A stretch of DNA of 50,880 bases from Deltaproteobacteria bacterium. Lineage in GTDB: Bacteria > Desulfobacterota > DSM-4660 > Desulfatiglandales > Desulfatiglandaceae. This document shows positions 41,849 through 50,737 of the stretch, piece by piece. Made by a program: the position numbers and the translations under genes. The stretch spans positions 1 to 50,880 of the forward strand of contig JAFDIS010000040.1 in assembly GCA_019307945.1 (NCBI GenBank), given 5' to 3'. Positions within the stretch are counted from its first letter, which is position 1; each line of letters starts with the position of its first letter. Under the pieces are notes generated by a model. The model searched no databases. It had not been told where the DNA came from and saw nothing but the letters and a program-made list of their open reading frames with translations.

Positions 41849-43414
41849 ATGATCAATATTCGGGATTATCTCAACAGGGCGGCGATGTATTTCCCGAACC
41901 ACGAAGTAGTGATTCACAAGGAAACAAGACTCACCACAACGCAGCTTCTCGACCGCACATACCGGGTCTCCAACATGCTCCTCGACCTGGGGCTTAGAAA
42001 GGGAGACCGAGTGGCCGTCTTGCTTCAGAACTGCCATCAGTGTGTCGAATGTTTCCATGGGATCAATTCCGCCGGCCTGGTTCTGGTTCCGCTGAATGCG
42101 CGAAATGCGAATGCGGAACACCTCTATATGTTAAACAACGCCGAGGCCAGCGCAATCCTGTTTGGAGGAGAATTCAAAGAAGCCGTCCTATCGATCCTCC
42201 CGGAAGCGAAGACGGTCTCTCACGCCATCTGCGTAACCGGAAAGCCACCGAAAACCATGCCGGACTATGAGGAGTTGCTCCAAAATGCCTCCCCCGAAGA
42301 ACCGCAGGTCGACATATCGCAGGAAGATATGATGACCATTCGTTACACGTCCGGTACAACGGGTAAACCAAAGGGCGTTCTTCACACCCACCGGAACATC
42401 ATTACCACTCTCCAAAATGCCCTCATGGAGGACACCTTTCGCATCCAAGAAGGGGATGTGATTGCCCTGATGGGGCCCGTAACCCACGCGAGCGGATCTA
42501 TGATCCTTCCTCACATTGTGCGAGGCGCAAAGGTAATCATACTCAGTGGTTTCGACCCCAAGGGCATTCTGGAACTCATCGAAAAAGAAAGGGTGTCAAC
42601 GCTTTACCTGGTCCCGACCATGATTGTCATGATGCTGGCCCAACCGGACATCGAAAAATACGACCTTAGTAGCTTGAAAACCATTCGTTACGGGGCCTCA
42701 CCCATTTCTCCCGAGGTCCTGAAAAGGGCCATTCAAGTCTTCGGCGATGTCTTCATCCAGGGTTACGGCCTGACCGAGGGTTCCATGCCGCTTACTCTCC
42801 TGAGCAAGAAAGACCACGTCCTCGATGGGACTGAAAAGCAGCTCAACCGCCTGAATTCCGTCGGCAGGGAAGTCCTCGTGGCAAAGGTCCGGATCATGGA
42901 CGAGGAAGGGAATATCCTTCCCCCGGGAGAAATCGGGGAGATCGTGGTTCGTTCCGAGCAAAACATGAAGGGGTACTGGAAAAACCCCGAGGCGACCAAG
43001 GAGGCGTTACGAGGCGGTTGGCTTCACACCCGTGATATGGGTTACATGGATGAGGAGGGCTATCTCTTTCTCGTCGACCGCAAGGAGGACATGATTATCA
43101 GTGGGGGATTCAACGTGTATCCCAAGGAAGTGGAAGATGTGCTCTACAGGCATCCTGCAGTCTTGGAAGCAGCCGTCTTCGGGGTGCCGGATGAGAAATG
43201 GGGTGAAGCGGTCAGGGCGGCCGTGTCCTTGAAGGCGGGGAAGACCGCCACAGAAGAGGAGATCATCGCGCACTGCAAGAAACATCTGGCGAGCTACAAG
43301 AAACCGCAGAGGGTGGATTTCCTGGCGGATCTCCCAAAAAACGCCTATGGAAAAATCCTGAGAAGAGTGTTGAAAGAACCTTTCTGGAAGGGAAAGACCA
43401 GGAAGGTAAACTAG
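41849..43414 (+). CDS. AMP-forming acyl-CoA synthetase (fatty-acid-CoA ligase)
   Basis: This 521-residue adenylate-forming enzyme has the P-loop IRYTSGTTGKPKGVLHTHRN, GYGLTEGSMP, the hinge HTRDMGYMDEEGYLFLVDRKED, ISGGFNVYPKEVEDVL, and the catalytic Lys in KNAYGKILRRVLKE. Normal length. It activates the acid that enters the right-hand beta-oxidation set. Its TAG stop (43412-43414) lies inside the first four bases of the 22-base repeat end at 43411-43432, so the repeat abuts or supplies the stop codon. Confidence 0.92.
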   Translation: MINIRDYLNRAAMYFPNHEVVIHKETRLTTTQLLDRTYRVSNMLLDLGLRKGDRVAVLLQNCHQCVECFHGINSAGLVLVPLNARNANAEHLYMLNNAEASAILFGGEFKEAVLSILPEAKTVSHAICVTGKPPKTMPDYEELLQNASPEEPQVDISQEDMMTIRYTSGTTGKPKGVLHTHRNIITTLQNALMEDTFRIQEGDVIALMGPVTHASGSMILPHIVRGAKVIILSGFDPKGILELIEKERVSTLYLVPTMIVMMLAQPDIEKYDLSSLKTIRYGASPISPEVLKRAIQVFGDVFIQGYGLTEGSMPLTLLSKKDHVLDGTEKQLNRLNSVGREVLVAKVRIMDEEGNILPPGEIGEIVVRSEQNMKGYWKNPEATKEALRGGWLHTRDMGYMDEEGYLFLVDRKEDMIISGGFNVYPKEVEDVLYRHPAVLEAAVFGVPDEKWGEAVRAAVSLKAGKTATEEEIIAHCKKHLASYKKPQRVDFLADLPKNAYGKILRRVLKEPFWKGKTRKVN

Positions 43415-43632
43415 TTTCCATCCATAAATGGCTCTTTTTGTCCGCGCTGCGCTTGGACTCCCCACCCTTCGGGCGGGTCCCCGGTTTCACAATCTCGGCG
43501 TCAATCTGCGGGATCACTTGTGCGAGCCGGCGCACTGCTCAGCGGCGGGTTCCCCGTTTCAGAGACATGAATCCTTCCACGAGATCCAGGATACCGGGGA
43601 CCCGGCCAAGAAAAAAGAACCGTTTATGGGCG
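43411..43632. repeat. Dispersed intergenic repeat element, copy 2
   Basis: The left end, 43411-43432, is the exact inverse of 33398-33419. The right end CCGTTTATGGGCG (43620-43632) matches 10 of 13 bases of the copy 1 end CCATTTATGGATG. Inside are a type B hairpin in reverse orientation (43455-43480), a second reversed unit (43531-43560), a centre resembling that of copy 1 (GAGATCCAGGATACC vs AAGATCAAGGAAACG), and a short forward start GGGGACCCGGCC. It lies between the acyl-CoA ligase and SDR genes and splits an otherwise continuous operon. Confidence 0.65.
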
Positions 43633-43753
43633 AAGACCTACCGACAAGGCGAGCAAATGGGCCGGCATTAAACTCCCCTGGGGAAGCCGGCATCGATGAT
43701 CCGAATTCCACGGGGCACAAACATAGTAAGGAAATATGGTAAGGAGGGTACAG

Positions 43754-44566
43754 ATGGATCTGGAACTCAAAGAAAAGGTCGCATTGGTCACCGGTTCCGG
43801 CCAGGGGGTGGGAAGAGAAATTGCCAAGGTTCTCGCCGAGGAAGGGGCCAAAGTCGCGGTAAATGACTTCTTCGCGGAGCGGGCCGATGCCGTGGCCGAA
43901 GAAATCATAAAATCGGGCCGGACGGCCATGGGCGTTCAGGCCGACATCACGAATCTCGACCAGGTGATGGCCATGGTGGCAACCATCAAGGACGCGCTCG
44001 GGCCGGTGGACATCCTCGTCAACAACGCCGGTGTTCCCATCCCGATTAGAAGCGGACAGATGGCAAGGACGGTTTTTGCCGAATCGGATCCCATTGCATG
44101 GCAAAAGCAAATCGATCTCAACATGTATGGTTGTCTCAACTGCACCCATGCCGTTATCCACTCCATGATTGAGCGAAAAGAGGGAAAGATCCTCAGTGTC
44201 ATCTCTGAGGCGGGCCGTGTCGGCGAAGTCAATCTGGCTGTCTATTCGGGGGCCAAGGCAGGTATCTTGGGATTCAGCAAGGCCCTTGCCCGCGAGGTTG
44301 GCCGGTACCGGATCAACGTGAACTGCATCGCCATCGGAGCCACCGCCCACGAGGGGACAAAACCCTTGCTCGACCCGGATGCCACGCCGGAAACGGACGA
44401 GATCCTCAACAAAATGCTGAAAGCCTACCCCATCGGGAAAGGGATGGGAAGGATCGGGCGCCCCTCTGATGCAGCCTATGCTATCGCCTTTCTGGCCTCA
44501 TCGAAAGCCGCCTTTATCACCGGTCAGTGTTTGAGTGTCAACGGCGGGTTCTCCATGGTCAGTTGA
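43754..44566 (+). CDS. Short-chain dehydrogenase/reductase (probable 3-hydroxyacyl-CoA dehydrogenase)
   Basis: The protein has 270 residues from ATG 43754, where AAGGAGG lies six bases upstream; the in-frame ATG at 43736 precedes that ribosome site and is rejected. The Rossmann motif TGSGQGVGRE, the NNAG motif (VNNAGVPIPI) and the catalytic YSGAK (Tyr and Lys) are all present, and the end ITGQCLSVNGGFSM is typical of classical SDRs. In this gene set the likely job is NAD(P)-linked oxidation of the 3-hydroxyacyl-CoA made by the hydratase. Other alcohol substrates are possible. Confidence 0.9.
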   Translation: MDLELKEKVALVTGSGQGVGREIAKVLAEEGAKVAVNDFFAERADAVAEEIIKSGRTAMGVQADITNLDQVMAMVATIKDALGPVDILVNNAGVPIPIRSGQMARTVFAESDPIAWQKQIDLNMYGCLNCTHAVIHSMIERKEGKILSVISEAGRVGEVNLAVYSGAKAGILGFSKALAREVGRYRINVNCIAIGATAHEGTKPLLDPDATPETDEILNKMLKAYPIGKGMGRIGRPSDAAYAIAFLASSKAAFITGQCLSVNGGFSMVS

Positions 44567-44612
44567 TTTGAGTAATGACGATGCTCAGCATTTTAAGCGT
44601 GGGAGGAAAGGG

Positions 44613-45773
44613 ATGAATTTCGAATTGACCGATGAACAGCGGATGATTCAGGACACGGTGAAGCGGTATCTGAGAGAAAATATCGGACCCATTGCAGACG
44701 AATATGATCGCAAAGGGCCCATGAGCAAAAAGGACGCGCACAAATTCCTGCAAGACCTCAAGCCTTTTGGTTATGTGGGGACTCTTGTGAAAGAGGAATT
44801 GGGAGGTCCCGGGCTCAGCCATTTGGACTGGGCCATTCTCCACGAAGAGCTGCGTGGAAGCTATGCCAGTCTCGGGGGTGTGGTGGGCATCACCTCTTCA
44901 TCCACTCACGGCATATCAGAGTCGGACAATGAAGATCTCGTGAATCGTGTCCTTCCGGATCTCCTTAACGGCGACAAAATCGCCTGTACCGCCATTACCG
45001 AACCCAATATCGGTTCCAATGCAGCGGGGATCGAAACGCGAGCGGTTCTCGATGGGGATCACTACGTCATAAATGGTACAAAGATGTGGATCTCCAATGG
45101 AACCATTGCGGACTACGTGGTCTTGGCCGCCACCGTGGACAAGTCAAAAGGCCCGGCGGGTATCCTCCAGCTTCTGGTGGAAAAGGAAGTATCGCCGTTT
45201 GAGTCGCGCGAGATCAAGAAAATGGGAGTCAAATCCTTTCCCACGGCGGAGATCATTTTTGAGGACTGCCGGGTGCCCAAGGAGAACGTGCTCAGGCGCC
45301 CGGGCGAGGGATTCAAGAAGGCCTTGAGGGGGCTCACTTTTGCACGGTGCAACGCCGCCATCGCATCGGTCGGCATTGCCCAGGCCGCCATCGACGCGGC
45401 TGTTCGCTACGCCAAGGAGCGGACCCAGTTCGGCAAGCCGATCGGGCAATTTCAGCTGATCCAAGAAATGGTCGCCGACATGGTCGCGGAAACAGATGCT
45501 GCAAGGCTCTTGGCTTATCGGGCTTTTTTCATCCTCGACCAAGGGGGAACCGCACGCAAGGAGGGATCCATCGCCAAGGCCTTCGCCACCGAGGCCGGCG
45601 TCCGCGTCACGTCCAAGGCAATTCAGATCCATGGGGCCTACGGACTCTCCGAGGAGTATCCGGTGGAGAGGTATTTCAGGGATGCCCGCTGTTATACCAT
45701 TCCCGACGGGACCACCGAGATTCAAAAGCTCATTATCGGCAGGGAGATCCTGGGGATGTCCGCCATTGTGTAG
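44613..45773 (+). CDS. Acyl-CoA dehydrogenase with Asp at the catalytic base position
   Basis: The protein has 386 residues from ATG 44613, preceded by GGGAGG; the frame is open to 44535 but overlaps the SDR gene. FAD-dependent dehydrogenase features include ACTAITEPNIGSNAAG, MWISNGTIAD, RTQFGKPIGQFQLIQ and QIHGAYGLSEEYPVERYFRD (landmark only). The C-terminal motif is TIPDGTTEIQKLIIGR, where medium-chain enzymes have IYEGTSQIQRL, so the usual catalytic Glu appears as Asp. Some cyclic or unusual acyl-CoA dehydrogenases are known to use Asp. It is expected to form the enoyl-CoA; electrons would go to ETF, which is not encoded here. Confidence 0.92.
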   Translation: MNFELTDEQRMIQDTVKRYLRENIGPIADEYDRKGPMSKKDAHKFLQDLKPFGYVGTLVKEELGGPGLSHLDWAILHEELRGSYASLGGVVGITSSSTHGISESDNEDLVNRVLPDLLNGDKIACTAITEPNIGSNAAGIETRAVLDGDHYVINGTKMWISNGTIADYVVLAATVDKSKGPAGILQLLVEKEVSPFESREIKKMGVKSFPTAEIIFEDCRVPKENVLRRPGEGFKKALRGLTFARCNAAIASVGIAQAAIDAAVRYAKERTQFGKPIGQFQLIQEMVADMVAETDAARLLAYRAFFILDQGGTARKEGSIAKAFATEAGVRVTSKAIQIHGAYGLSEEYPVERYFRDARCYTIPDGTTEIQKLIIGREILGMSAIV

Positions 45774-45778
45774 CAAAT

Positions 45779-45795
45779 CGGCCGAAAAACGGCCG
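45779..45795 (+). terminator. Stem-loop after the acyl-CoA dehydrogenase gene
   Basis: CGGCCG (45779-45784) and CGGCCG (45790-45795) pair around AAAAA, five bases after the stop codon. No T-tract follows, so it may be an mRNA end stabiliser rather than a terminator. The next gene starts 163 bases further. Confidence 0.35.
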
Positions 45796-45957
45796 TCGGT
45801 GAGAATTGACGAAAAAGCGGGCCGGCAGAGCATTGGCCTTCTTACATCACGCCACAAATGCGGCACCCATGTATGAAATCAGAAATCATGCTTCCTGACA
45901 GGGACCAGATTTGCTGAATAAACATCACAATAGACTCCCACACGAAGGAGACACGTT

Positions 45958-46392
45958 ATGAATGACACCAAAAGATGGATCCCCGTGAGAGAAGGTCTTT
46001 GGTCAGATCCTTCGGCTGACGGGGGGGAGGCTCAACTGATCGGCAGCCACTGCCTTACCTGTGGAGAACTGTTTTTCCCCAGACAGGACAGCGGCCTTTG
46101 CAGCTACTGCCAGTCCAAGGACCTGGAAGACATCCGGCTGAGTTCAAAGGGGAAGATTTACAGCTATACCGTCGTAATGCAGAGACCGCCCGTCTACTAC
46201 AAGGCGGAGGTCCCATACGCGATCGGGTTTGTCGAACTCCCGGAAGGAATCCGCGTGGAGACATTGTTTACGGGCTGTGACCTGGAAAAACTGCATGTGG
46301 GGATGGATGTCGAAATGGTCATTGAAAAGTTGCATGAAGATGATGAAGGCAACGAGATAGTGGCTTACAAATTCCGGCCCGTAACATCATGA
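45958..46392 (+). CDS. Zn-ribbon/OB-fold protein (DUF35 family)
   Basis: This 144-residue protein has a rubredoxin-like zinc ribbon with Cys32, Cys35, Cys48 and Cys51 (HCLTCGELFF, LCSYC) followed by an OB-fold (GKIYSYTVVMQRPPVYY, PYAIGFVELPEGIRVETLF). DUF35 proteins bind acyl-CoA and form complexes with thiolases or HMG-CoA synthase, passing the substrate. The thiolase gene begins 18 bases downstream, the usual partner. AAGGAG precedes the start. Confidence 0.93.
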   Translation: MNDTKRWIPVREGLWSDPSADGGEAQLIGSHCLTCGELFFPRQDSGLCSYCQSKDLEDIRLSSKGKIYSYTVVMQRPPVYYKAEVPYAIGFVELPEGIRVETLFTGCDLEKLHVGMDVEMVIEKLHEDDEGNEIVAYKFRPVTS

Positions 46393-46410
46393 ACCTGGAG
46401 GCATACCACC

Positions 46411-47565
46411 ATGAAGAACGGAAGAGCAGTTGTAGTGGCGGGCGTCGGCCTGACCCGGTTCGACAGTTACGACGGGCAGAAGGGCCGGCCGAAGAAAGAG
46501 TATTATGATCTCGGAAGTGAAGCTATTCTCAAGGCGCTGGATGAGGCTGGGATGACGTGGAAGGAAATCCAGGCGGCATTTTGTGGCAGCGTTTACTGCG
46601 GAACCGCTTCAGGACATCAAACCATTTCCAACATCGGCATGACAGGCATACCTATCGTGAACGTGGAGAACGCCTGCTCGAGCGGGTCGTCGGCCTTTCG
46701 TCTCGCCTACCAAATGGTGGCGGCTGAAATCTACGATGTCGTCCTGGCCGCCGGCTTCGAGAGCATGCCCAGAGGATTCATCAGGAGCACCGCCTGGCCG
46801 GAATGGCAGAGGTTCATGGGCTTCAATGTCCAGCCGGCGGCCTATGCCATGGCCGCGGTGAGATACATGGAGGAGACGGGTGCCACGGTCGAGGATTTTG
46901 CCCGGGTCTCCGTGAAGAATCGGAGACACGGGGCCCTGAACCCCAATGCCCGCTTTCAAAAACCGGTCACCCTGGATGAGGTGTTTTCCTCTCGCATGAT
47001 CGCTCAACCGCTACGCCTACTCCATGCCTGCCCGCTCGCCGACGGCGGCGCCGCGGTCATTTTGTGCAGCAAAGACAAACTAAAATCCAAAAGCAAAATG
47101 GTGACGGTCGCAGCATCGGTACTGACCAGCGGTACCTATGGCCATGTCTATGGCGGAGGAAGCGTCAAGATAAAAACACCGGATACCATAACGATATCCG
47201 CCGAGCAGGCCTGGGAGATGTCAGGGTACGGACCCGAGGATATGGATGTCGTCCAAGCCTATGACACAATGGCACCCGGTGAATTATGGGATCTGGAAAA
47301 AATGGGTCTGTGCAAGAAGGGAGAGGCACCCCGTCTGTTAAGGGAAGGGTTCTTCGACCTGGGGGGTAAACTCCCCGTGAATACGGATGGGGGTCTTCTC
47401 TCCCGAGGGCATCCACTGGGGGCCACCTCGCTGGCACAGATCATCGAGATCTACCGGCAGATTCGGGGAGAAGCCGGCCCAAGACAGGTTCCCGGAGCAA
47501 AAATCGGTCTTGCCCACGCTATGGGAGCCGGCCCGAACAGCGCCGTCGTGATACTCAAGCGATAG
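46411..47565 (+). CDS. Thiolase (SCP2-type acetyl-CoA acetyltransferase)
   Basis: This 384-residue thiolase-fold enzyme has the nucleophile Cys89 in NVENACSSGSSAF and the His motif SRGHPLGATSLAQI. At the third site it has AHAMGAGPN in place of the CxG motif of classical thiolases, as in SCP-x-type enzymes. It should cleave the 3-ketoacyl-CoA to acetyl- or propionyl-CoA and a shortened acyl-CoA, the last step of the gene set. It works with the DUF35 protein encoded just upstream. GGAGG lies before the ATG. Confidence 0.92.
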   Translation: MKNGRAVVVAGVGLTRFDSYDGQKGRPKKEYYDLGSEAILKALDEAGMTWKEIQAAFCGSVYCGTASGHQTISNIGMTGIPIVNVENACSSGSSAFRLAYQMVAAEIYDVVLAAGFESMPRGFIRSTAWPEWQRFMGFNVQPAAYAMAAVRYMEETGATVEDFARVSVKNRRHGALNPNARFQKPVTLDEVFSSRMIAQPLRLLHACPLADGGAAVILCSKDKLKSKSKMVTVAASVLTSGTYGHVYGGGSVKIKTPDTITISAEQAWEMSGYGPEDMDVVQAYDTMAPGELWDLEKMGLCKKGEAPRLLREGFFDLGGKLPVNTDGGLLSRGHPLGATSLAQIIEIYRQIRGEAGPRQVPGAKIGLAHAMGAGPNSAVVILKR

Positions 47566-47656
47566 GACTAACCTATAATTTCGGTCAGGTTCCCCAGCGA
47601 ACCGCCTGGATAGGGGTTTTCACAAAACTGGACAAAAATAACAAAGGAGGCCGCAA

Positions 47657-48691
47657 ATGAAAAGATTAATGTGTGTCGTAACCGCGTTTTTGTTTATTGC
47701 TATATTTTTTTCGGCCGGTTTTCAACCAGCCCACTCAGAGACTGTGACGCTCCGATGGGCGGAGCCTTCGCCAAAGAGAGGCACGGAAGTTGTATGGATG
47801 AACTGGTTTACGAAGGAGTTGGAGAAAAGAACGTTTGGACGCGTCAAGGCTCAAGTCTACTGGGGTGGGTCGTTGGCCGGATTGAAGGATGGAGCTCAGG
47901 CATGTAAAACCGGAATGGCCGATGTAGGCTGGGTGTCATCGGCATACCAGCCCGGTTATGGGGAGCTTTCAAAAGTTCCTTATGCTGCGGGTTTCTTTTC
48001 CAGCCATCCCTCCCCGGTTTTTCTTACTGACAAATGGCTGAAAACCACGGATCGAATCCCCGCCCTTTACGAGGAGCTTGCAGCGACCAACATGGTGCCT
48101 TTCATCATGCGCTGGTACGATATATACTGGACTTTTTCAACAAAACCCATTCGATCCCTCGCGGATTATCAAGGAGTGAAAGTGAGAGCGGTCACGGAGC
48201 TCCAGCAGATCGGTTTCAAGGCGATCGGCGCGGTTCCCGTGTTCCTGGGATTCGGAGAGGTCTACAGTGCCCTTCAAAAAGGGATCCTGGATGCCGTGGC
48301 CGCATCCCCTGACACGGCCTTCAGGTACAAGATCTACGAGGTGACTAAGTATGTCATTCGCCACGACATCATGGGTGCCTGGGCAAACTGGTGCATCAAT
48401 CTCAACACGTTCAAGAAACTCAACTGGCTAGATCAGAAGACGCTCTTTCAACTGGGTAGAGAAGCCTCCATGATGATTGCGAGGATCAACGAAGACGAGC
48501 GCCACCGGTTGATCGATGTTTTCCGGAAAAAGGGTCTAGAGATCATTCGGTTTCCGGAAAAAGATATCGAGACCTGGGGGCGCAATCCCGTTTTCCTGGA
48601 ATGGCAAGAAAAATACATCAAAGAGCAGGAGGCAAGGGGTTATCCTGCGCGTGAGCTCGTCGACCTGTATCTGAGCCTCGTGAAAAAATGA
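47657..48691 (+). CDS. dctP: TRAP transporter substrate-binding protein (DctP family)
   Basis: This 344-residue periplasmic protein has a signal peptide (MKRLMCVVTAFLFIAIFFSA, cut near PAHS-ETVT). The mature part has SLADYQGVKVRAVTELQQIG and GFGEVYSALQKGILDAVAAS, the conserved ligand-binding segments, with Arg in VKVRA positioned for the substrate carboxylate. A strong AAAGGAGG precedes the start. It opens the second TRAP operon, directly after the thiolase gene, so its ligand is probably the acid degraded by the adjacent beta-oxidation enzymes. This last point is inference. Confidence 0.93.
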   Translation: MKRLMCVVTAFLFIAIFFSAGFQPAHSETVTLRWAEPSPKRGTEVVWMNWFTKELEKRTFGRVKAQVYWGGSLAGLKDGAQACKTGMADVGWVSSAYQPGYGELSKVPYAAGFFSSHPSPVFLTDKWLKTTDRIPALYEELAATNMVPFIMRWYDIYWTFSTKPIRSLADYQGVKVRAVTELQQIGFKAIGAVPVFLGFGEVYSALQKGILDAVAASPDTAFRYKIYEVTKYVIRHDIMGAWANWCINLNTFKKLNWLDQKTLFQLGREASMMIARINEDERHRLIDVFRKKGLEIIRFPEKDIETWGRNPVFLEWQEKYIKEQEARGYPARELVDLYLSLVKK

Positions 48692-48734
48692 GTGGGCGTG
48701 GGGAGTAATTCGGCATCCGGATACCCCAGCTCCA

Positions 48735-48754
48735 GGTCGTTGAGGTCTGCGACC
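48735..48754 (+). other. Small stem-loop between dctP and dctQ
   Basis: GGTCG (48735-48739) pairs with CGACC (48750-48754) around a 10-base loop and is followed by CTTTTGG. The stem is short. Its place after a binding-protein gene resembles the stronger hairpins at 6682 and 20700, so it may also limit permease expression. Confidence 0.3.
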
Positions 48755-48770
48755 CTTTTGGAGGTATGCC

Positions 48771-49262
48771 ATGCTCCATTTCTGGCGGAAGTTCAACCGC
48801 ATAGTGACCTTCGTGGCGGGGGCTTTACTCGGATTTGTCATGCTGACTATCGTGGTGGATGTCTGCGGGAGGATTTTTTTCAACCATCCTATCACCGGGA
48901 TGGTCGATACGGTCACCGTGACGATTCCGATCTTCCTCTTCCTGCCGCTTGCATACGTGGATCTCCTGGATGAGCATATCCGCGTGGAAGTCCTCACTGG
49001 CTGCCTGGATGAGAAAAAACAAATGGCTCTCGATTTATTGGCTGCCGTATGCGGTATAGTTCTCTTCATCATCTTTGCATGGGAGGGATGGGAGCTCGCC
49101 CTGGAATCTTGGCGCATGGGGGAGTATTATCCCGGTGTTTACAGGATCCGGGTTTATCCAACCAAGTTCGCCATTGCTTTGGGATGTTCGTTGTTTTGCA
49201 TTCAGCTGGCCATTCGGGGGATCATGGACGTCAAGGCCTTGATCTCAAATCCAGAAAGGTAG
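48771..49262 (+). CDS. dctQ: TRAP transporter small permease (DctQ family)
   Basis: This 163-residue protein has four predicted membrane segments. The pattern GFVMLTIVVDVCGRIFFNHPI (landmark only) in the first helix end, PLAYVDLLDEHIRVEVLTG in the middle and YPTKFAIALGCSLFCIQL in the last segment are typical of DctQ. It forms the permease with the DctM protein encoded 16 bases downstream. GGAGG precedes the ATG. Confidence 0.92.
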   Translation: MLHFWRKFNRIVTFVAGALLGFVMLTIVVDVCGRIFFNHPITGMVDTVTVTIPIFLFLPLAYVDLLDEHIRVEVLTGCLDEKKQMALDLLAAVCGIVLFIIFAWEGWELALESWRMGEYYPGVYRIRVYPTKFAIALGCSLFCIQLAIRGIMDVKALISNPER

Positions 49263-49278
49263 CCTGGAGGATGAACAC

Positions 49279-50583
49279 GTGGATCCGATTCTAGTGGGCG
49301 TTCTCGGTTTCGCCACCATGCTCGGGCTCATTCTCCTGAGAGTTCACATCGCCATCGCCATGGGACTGGTGGGGCTGGGAGGAGCAACTGTGGTCATGGG
49401 ATCGGCGTCCCTAGGACTCGCCAAGGTCACACCTTATGGCACGACCGCAAGTTTCGAGCAGGCGGTGCTACCCCTGTTCGTCCTCATGGGTATGTTCGCC
49501 GCTTCAAGCGGTATCGCTCTCAGCCTGTTCAATGCAGCTCAGAGATGGCTAGGCCGGATTCGGGGCGGGCTTCTCATGGCGACGACCCTCAGTATCGGTC
49601 TCTTCGGGGCCTGCTGCGGTTCGAGCGTTGCGGCCGCTACGACTTTCACCAAGATCGCGCTCCCCCCGTTGATCAGGCACAAATTCGATCCCGGCCTTTC
49701 AGGAGGAGCAATTGCAGCAGGCGGGACCCAGGCCGCGCTCATCCCTCCCAGCGCATTGCTTGTCTTCTACGGCATCCTGACGGAACAATCGGTGGGGAAA
49801 CTCCTGCTCGCTGGCGTCTTACCGGGGATCGTTTCCATTTGTATATATATGATTGTCGTCTGGATCACCTTGAGGATCTTTCCGGAAAAAGGCCCCGAGA
49901 AGATGCATTTCACCTGGACGGATCGATTCCATTCCCTGGCTGGGGTCTGGCCAATTCCGGTAATCTTTCTTTGCATCCTTGGGGGCCTTTATTTCGGAGT
50001 GTTTACACCCTCCGAGGCGGGCGCCATTGGAGCATTTCTAACCCTGATCGTCGCCGTTGTCAGTATGGGCGGATGGAAGGGTACAAACGCCCACCAGGCC
50101 CTGATAAGCGCGGTCAATGCGAGTGCCATGATTTTCATCATACTCGTCATGGCCATGGTCTTTGTGCGCTTCGTCGCCCTTACGCAAATCCCATTCGCCA
50201 TCGGGGACTTCATCTCGAACCTAGCCCTTTCCCCCGTTACGATTCTCATGTTTATTCTTGTAATCTATCTGCTTCTGGGGTGTGTCCTGGACGCCGTGGG
50301 TATGATCGCACTAACCATTCCTGTTATCTATCCCGTCATCGAAATGTTAAACATCGATGGGATTTGGTTCGGAATCCTCCTGGTTAAGGTGGCCGAAATC
50401 GGTCTCATTACGCCTCCGATCGGAATCAATGTCTTCGTTGTACAGGGGGCGTCGGGAGGTCAAGTGGGGACGGGCGAATTGTTTAGAGGCATTGTGCCGT
50501 TCATAATCGCTGATATCGTGACGCTGATCGTACTCGTGGCCTTTCCCCAAATTACGCTGTGGATCCCCAACCGAATGGGCTAA
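49279..50583 (+). CDS. dctM: TRAP transporter large permease (DctM family)
   Basis: This 434-residue membrane protein starts at GTG 49279, eight bases after GGAGG; an ATG at 49271 lies in another frame and stops after six codons. Eleven to twelve hydrophobic segments are seen, with GLFGACCGSSVAAATTF, AAGGTQAALIPPSALLVFYG and EIGLITPPIGINVFVVQG as DctM core motifs. It carries the substrate and sodium path. It is the last gene seen of the second TRAP operon; the repeat element begins 155 bases after its stop. Confidence 0.93.
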   Translation: MDPILVGVLGFATMLGLILLRVHIAIAMGLVGLGGATVVMGSASLGLAKVTPYGTTASFEQAVLPLFVLMGMFAASSGIALSLFNAAQRWLGRIRGGLLMATTLSIGLFGACCGSSVAAATTFTKIALPPLIRHKFDPGLSGGAIAAGGTQAALIPPSALLVFYGILTEQSVGKLLLAGVLPGIVSICIYMIVVWITLRIFPEKGPEKMHFTWTDRFHSLAGVWPIPVIFLCILGGLYFGVFTPSEAGAIGAFLTLIVAVVSMGGWKGTNAHQALISAVNASAMIFIILVMAMVFVRFVALTQIPFAIGDFISNLALSPVTILMFILVIYLLLGCVLDAVGMIALTIPVIYPVIEMLNIDGIWFGILLVKVAEIGLITPPIGINVFVVQGASGGQVGTGELFRGIVPFIIADIVTLIVLVAFPQITLWIPNRMG

Positions 50584-50737
50584 TTGCGATGATTACAGAG
50601 GAGTCATCGTAAATGCTGGCAAATATGAGTCGATTGCTGAAATCGATGGTAATGCACTTCAAGGATGACGTCGCACTGTTCAATTCAATATGGTGCGGGA
50701 TTGGCGTTTCACGTCTGCCGAATTGGATAGTCTCGGG

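Noticed and set aside
43620-43632. Target-site duplication around repeat copy 2
   Set aside because: No matching short direct repeat was found just outside the two ends, so insertion by transposition cannot be shown from this window.
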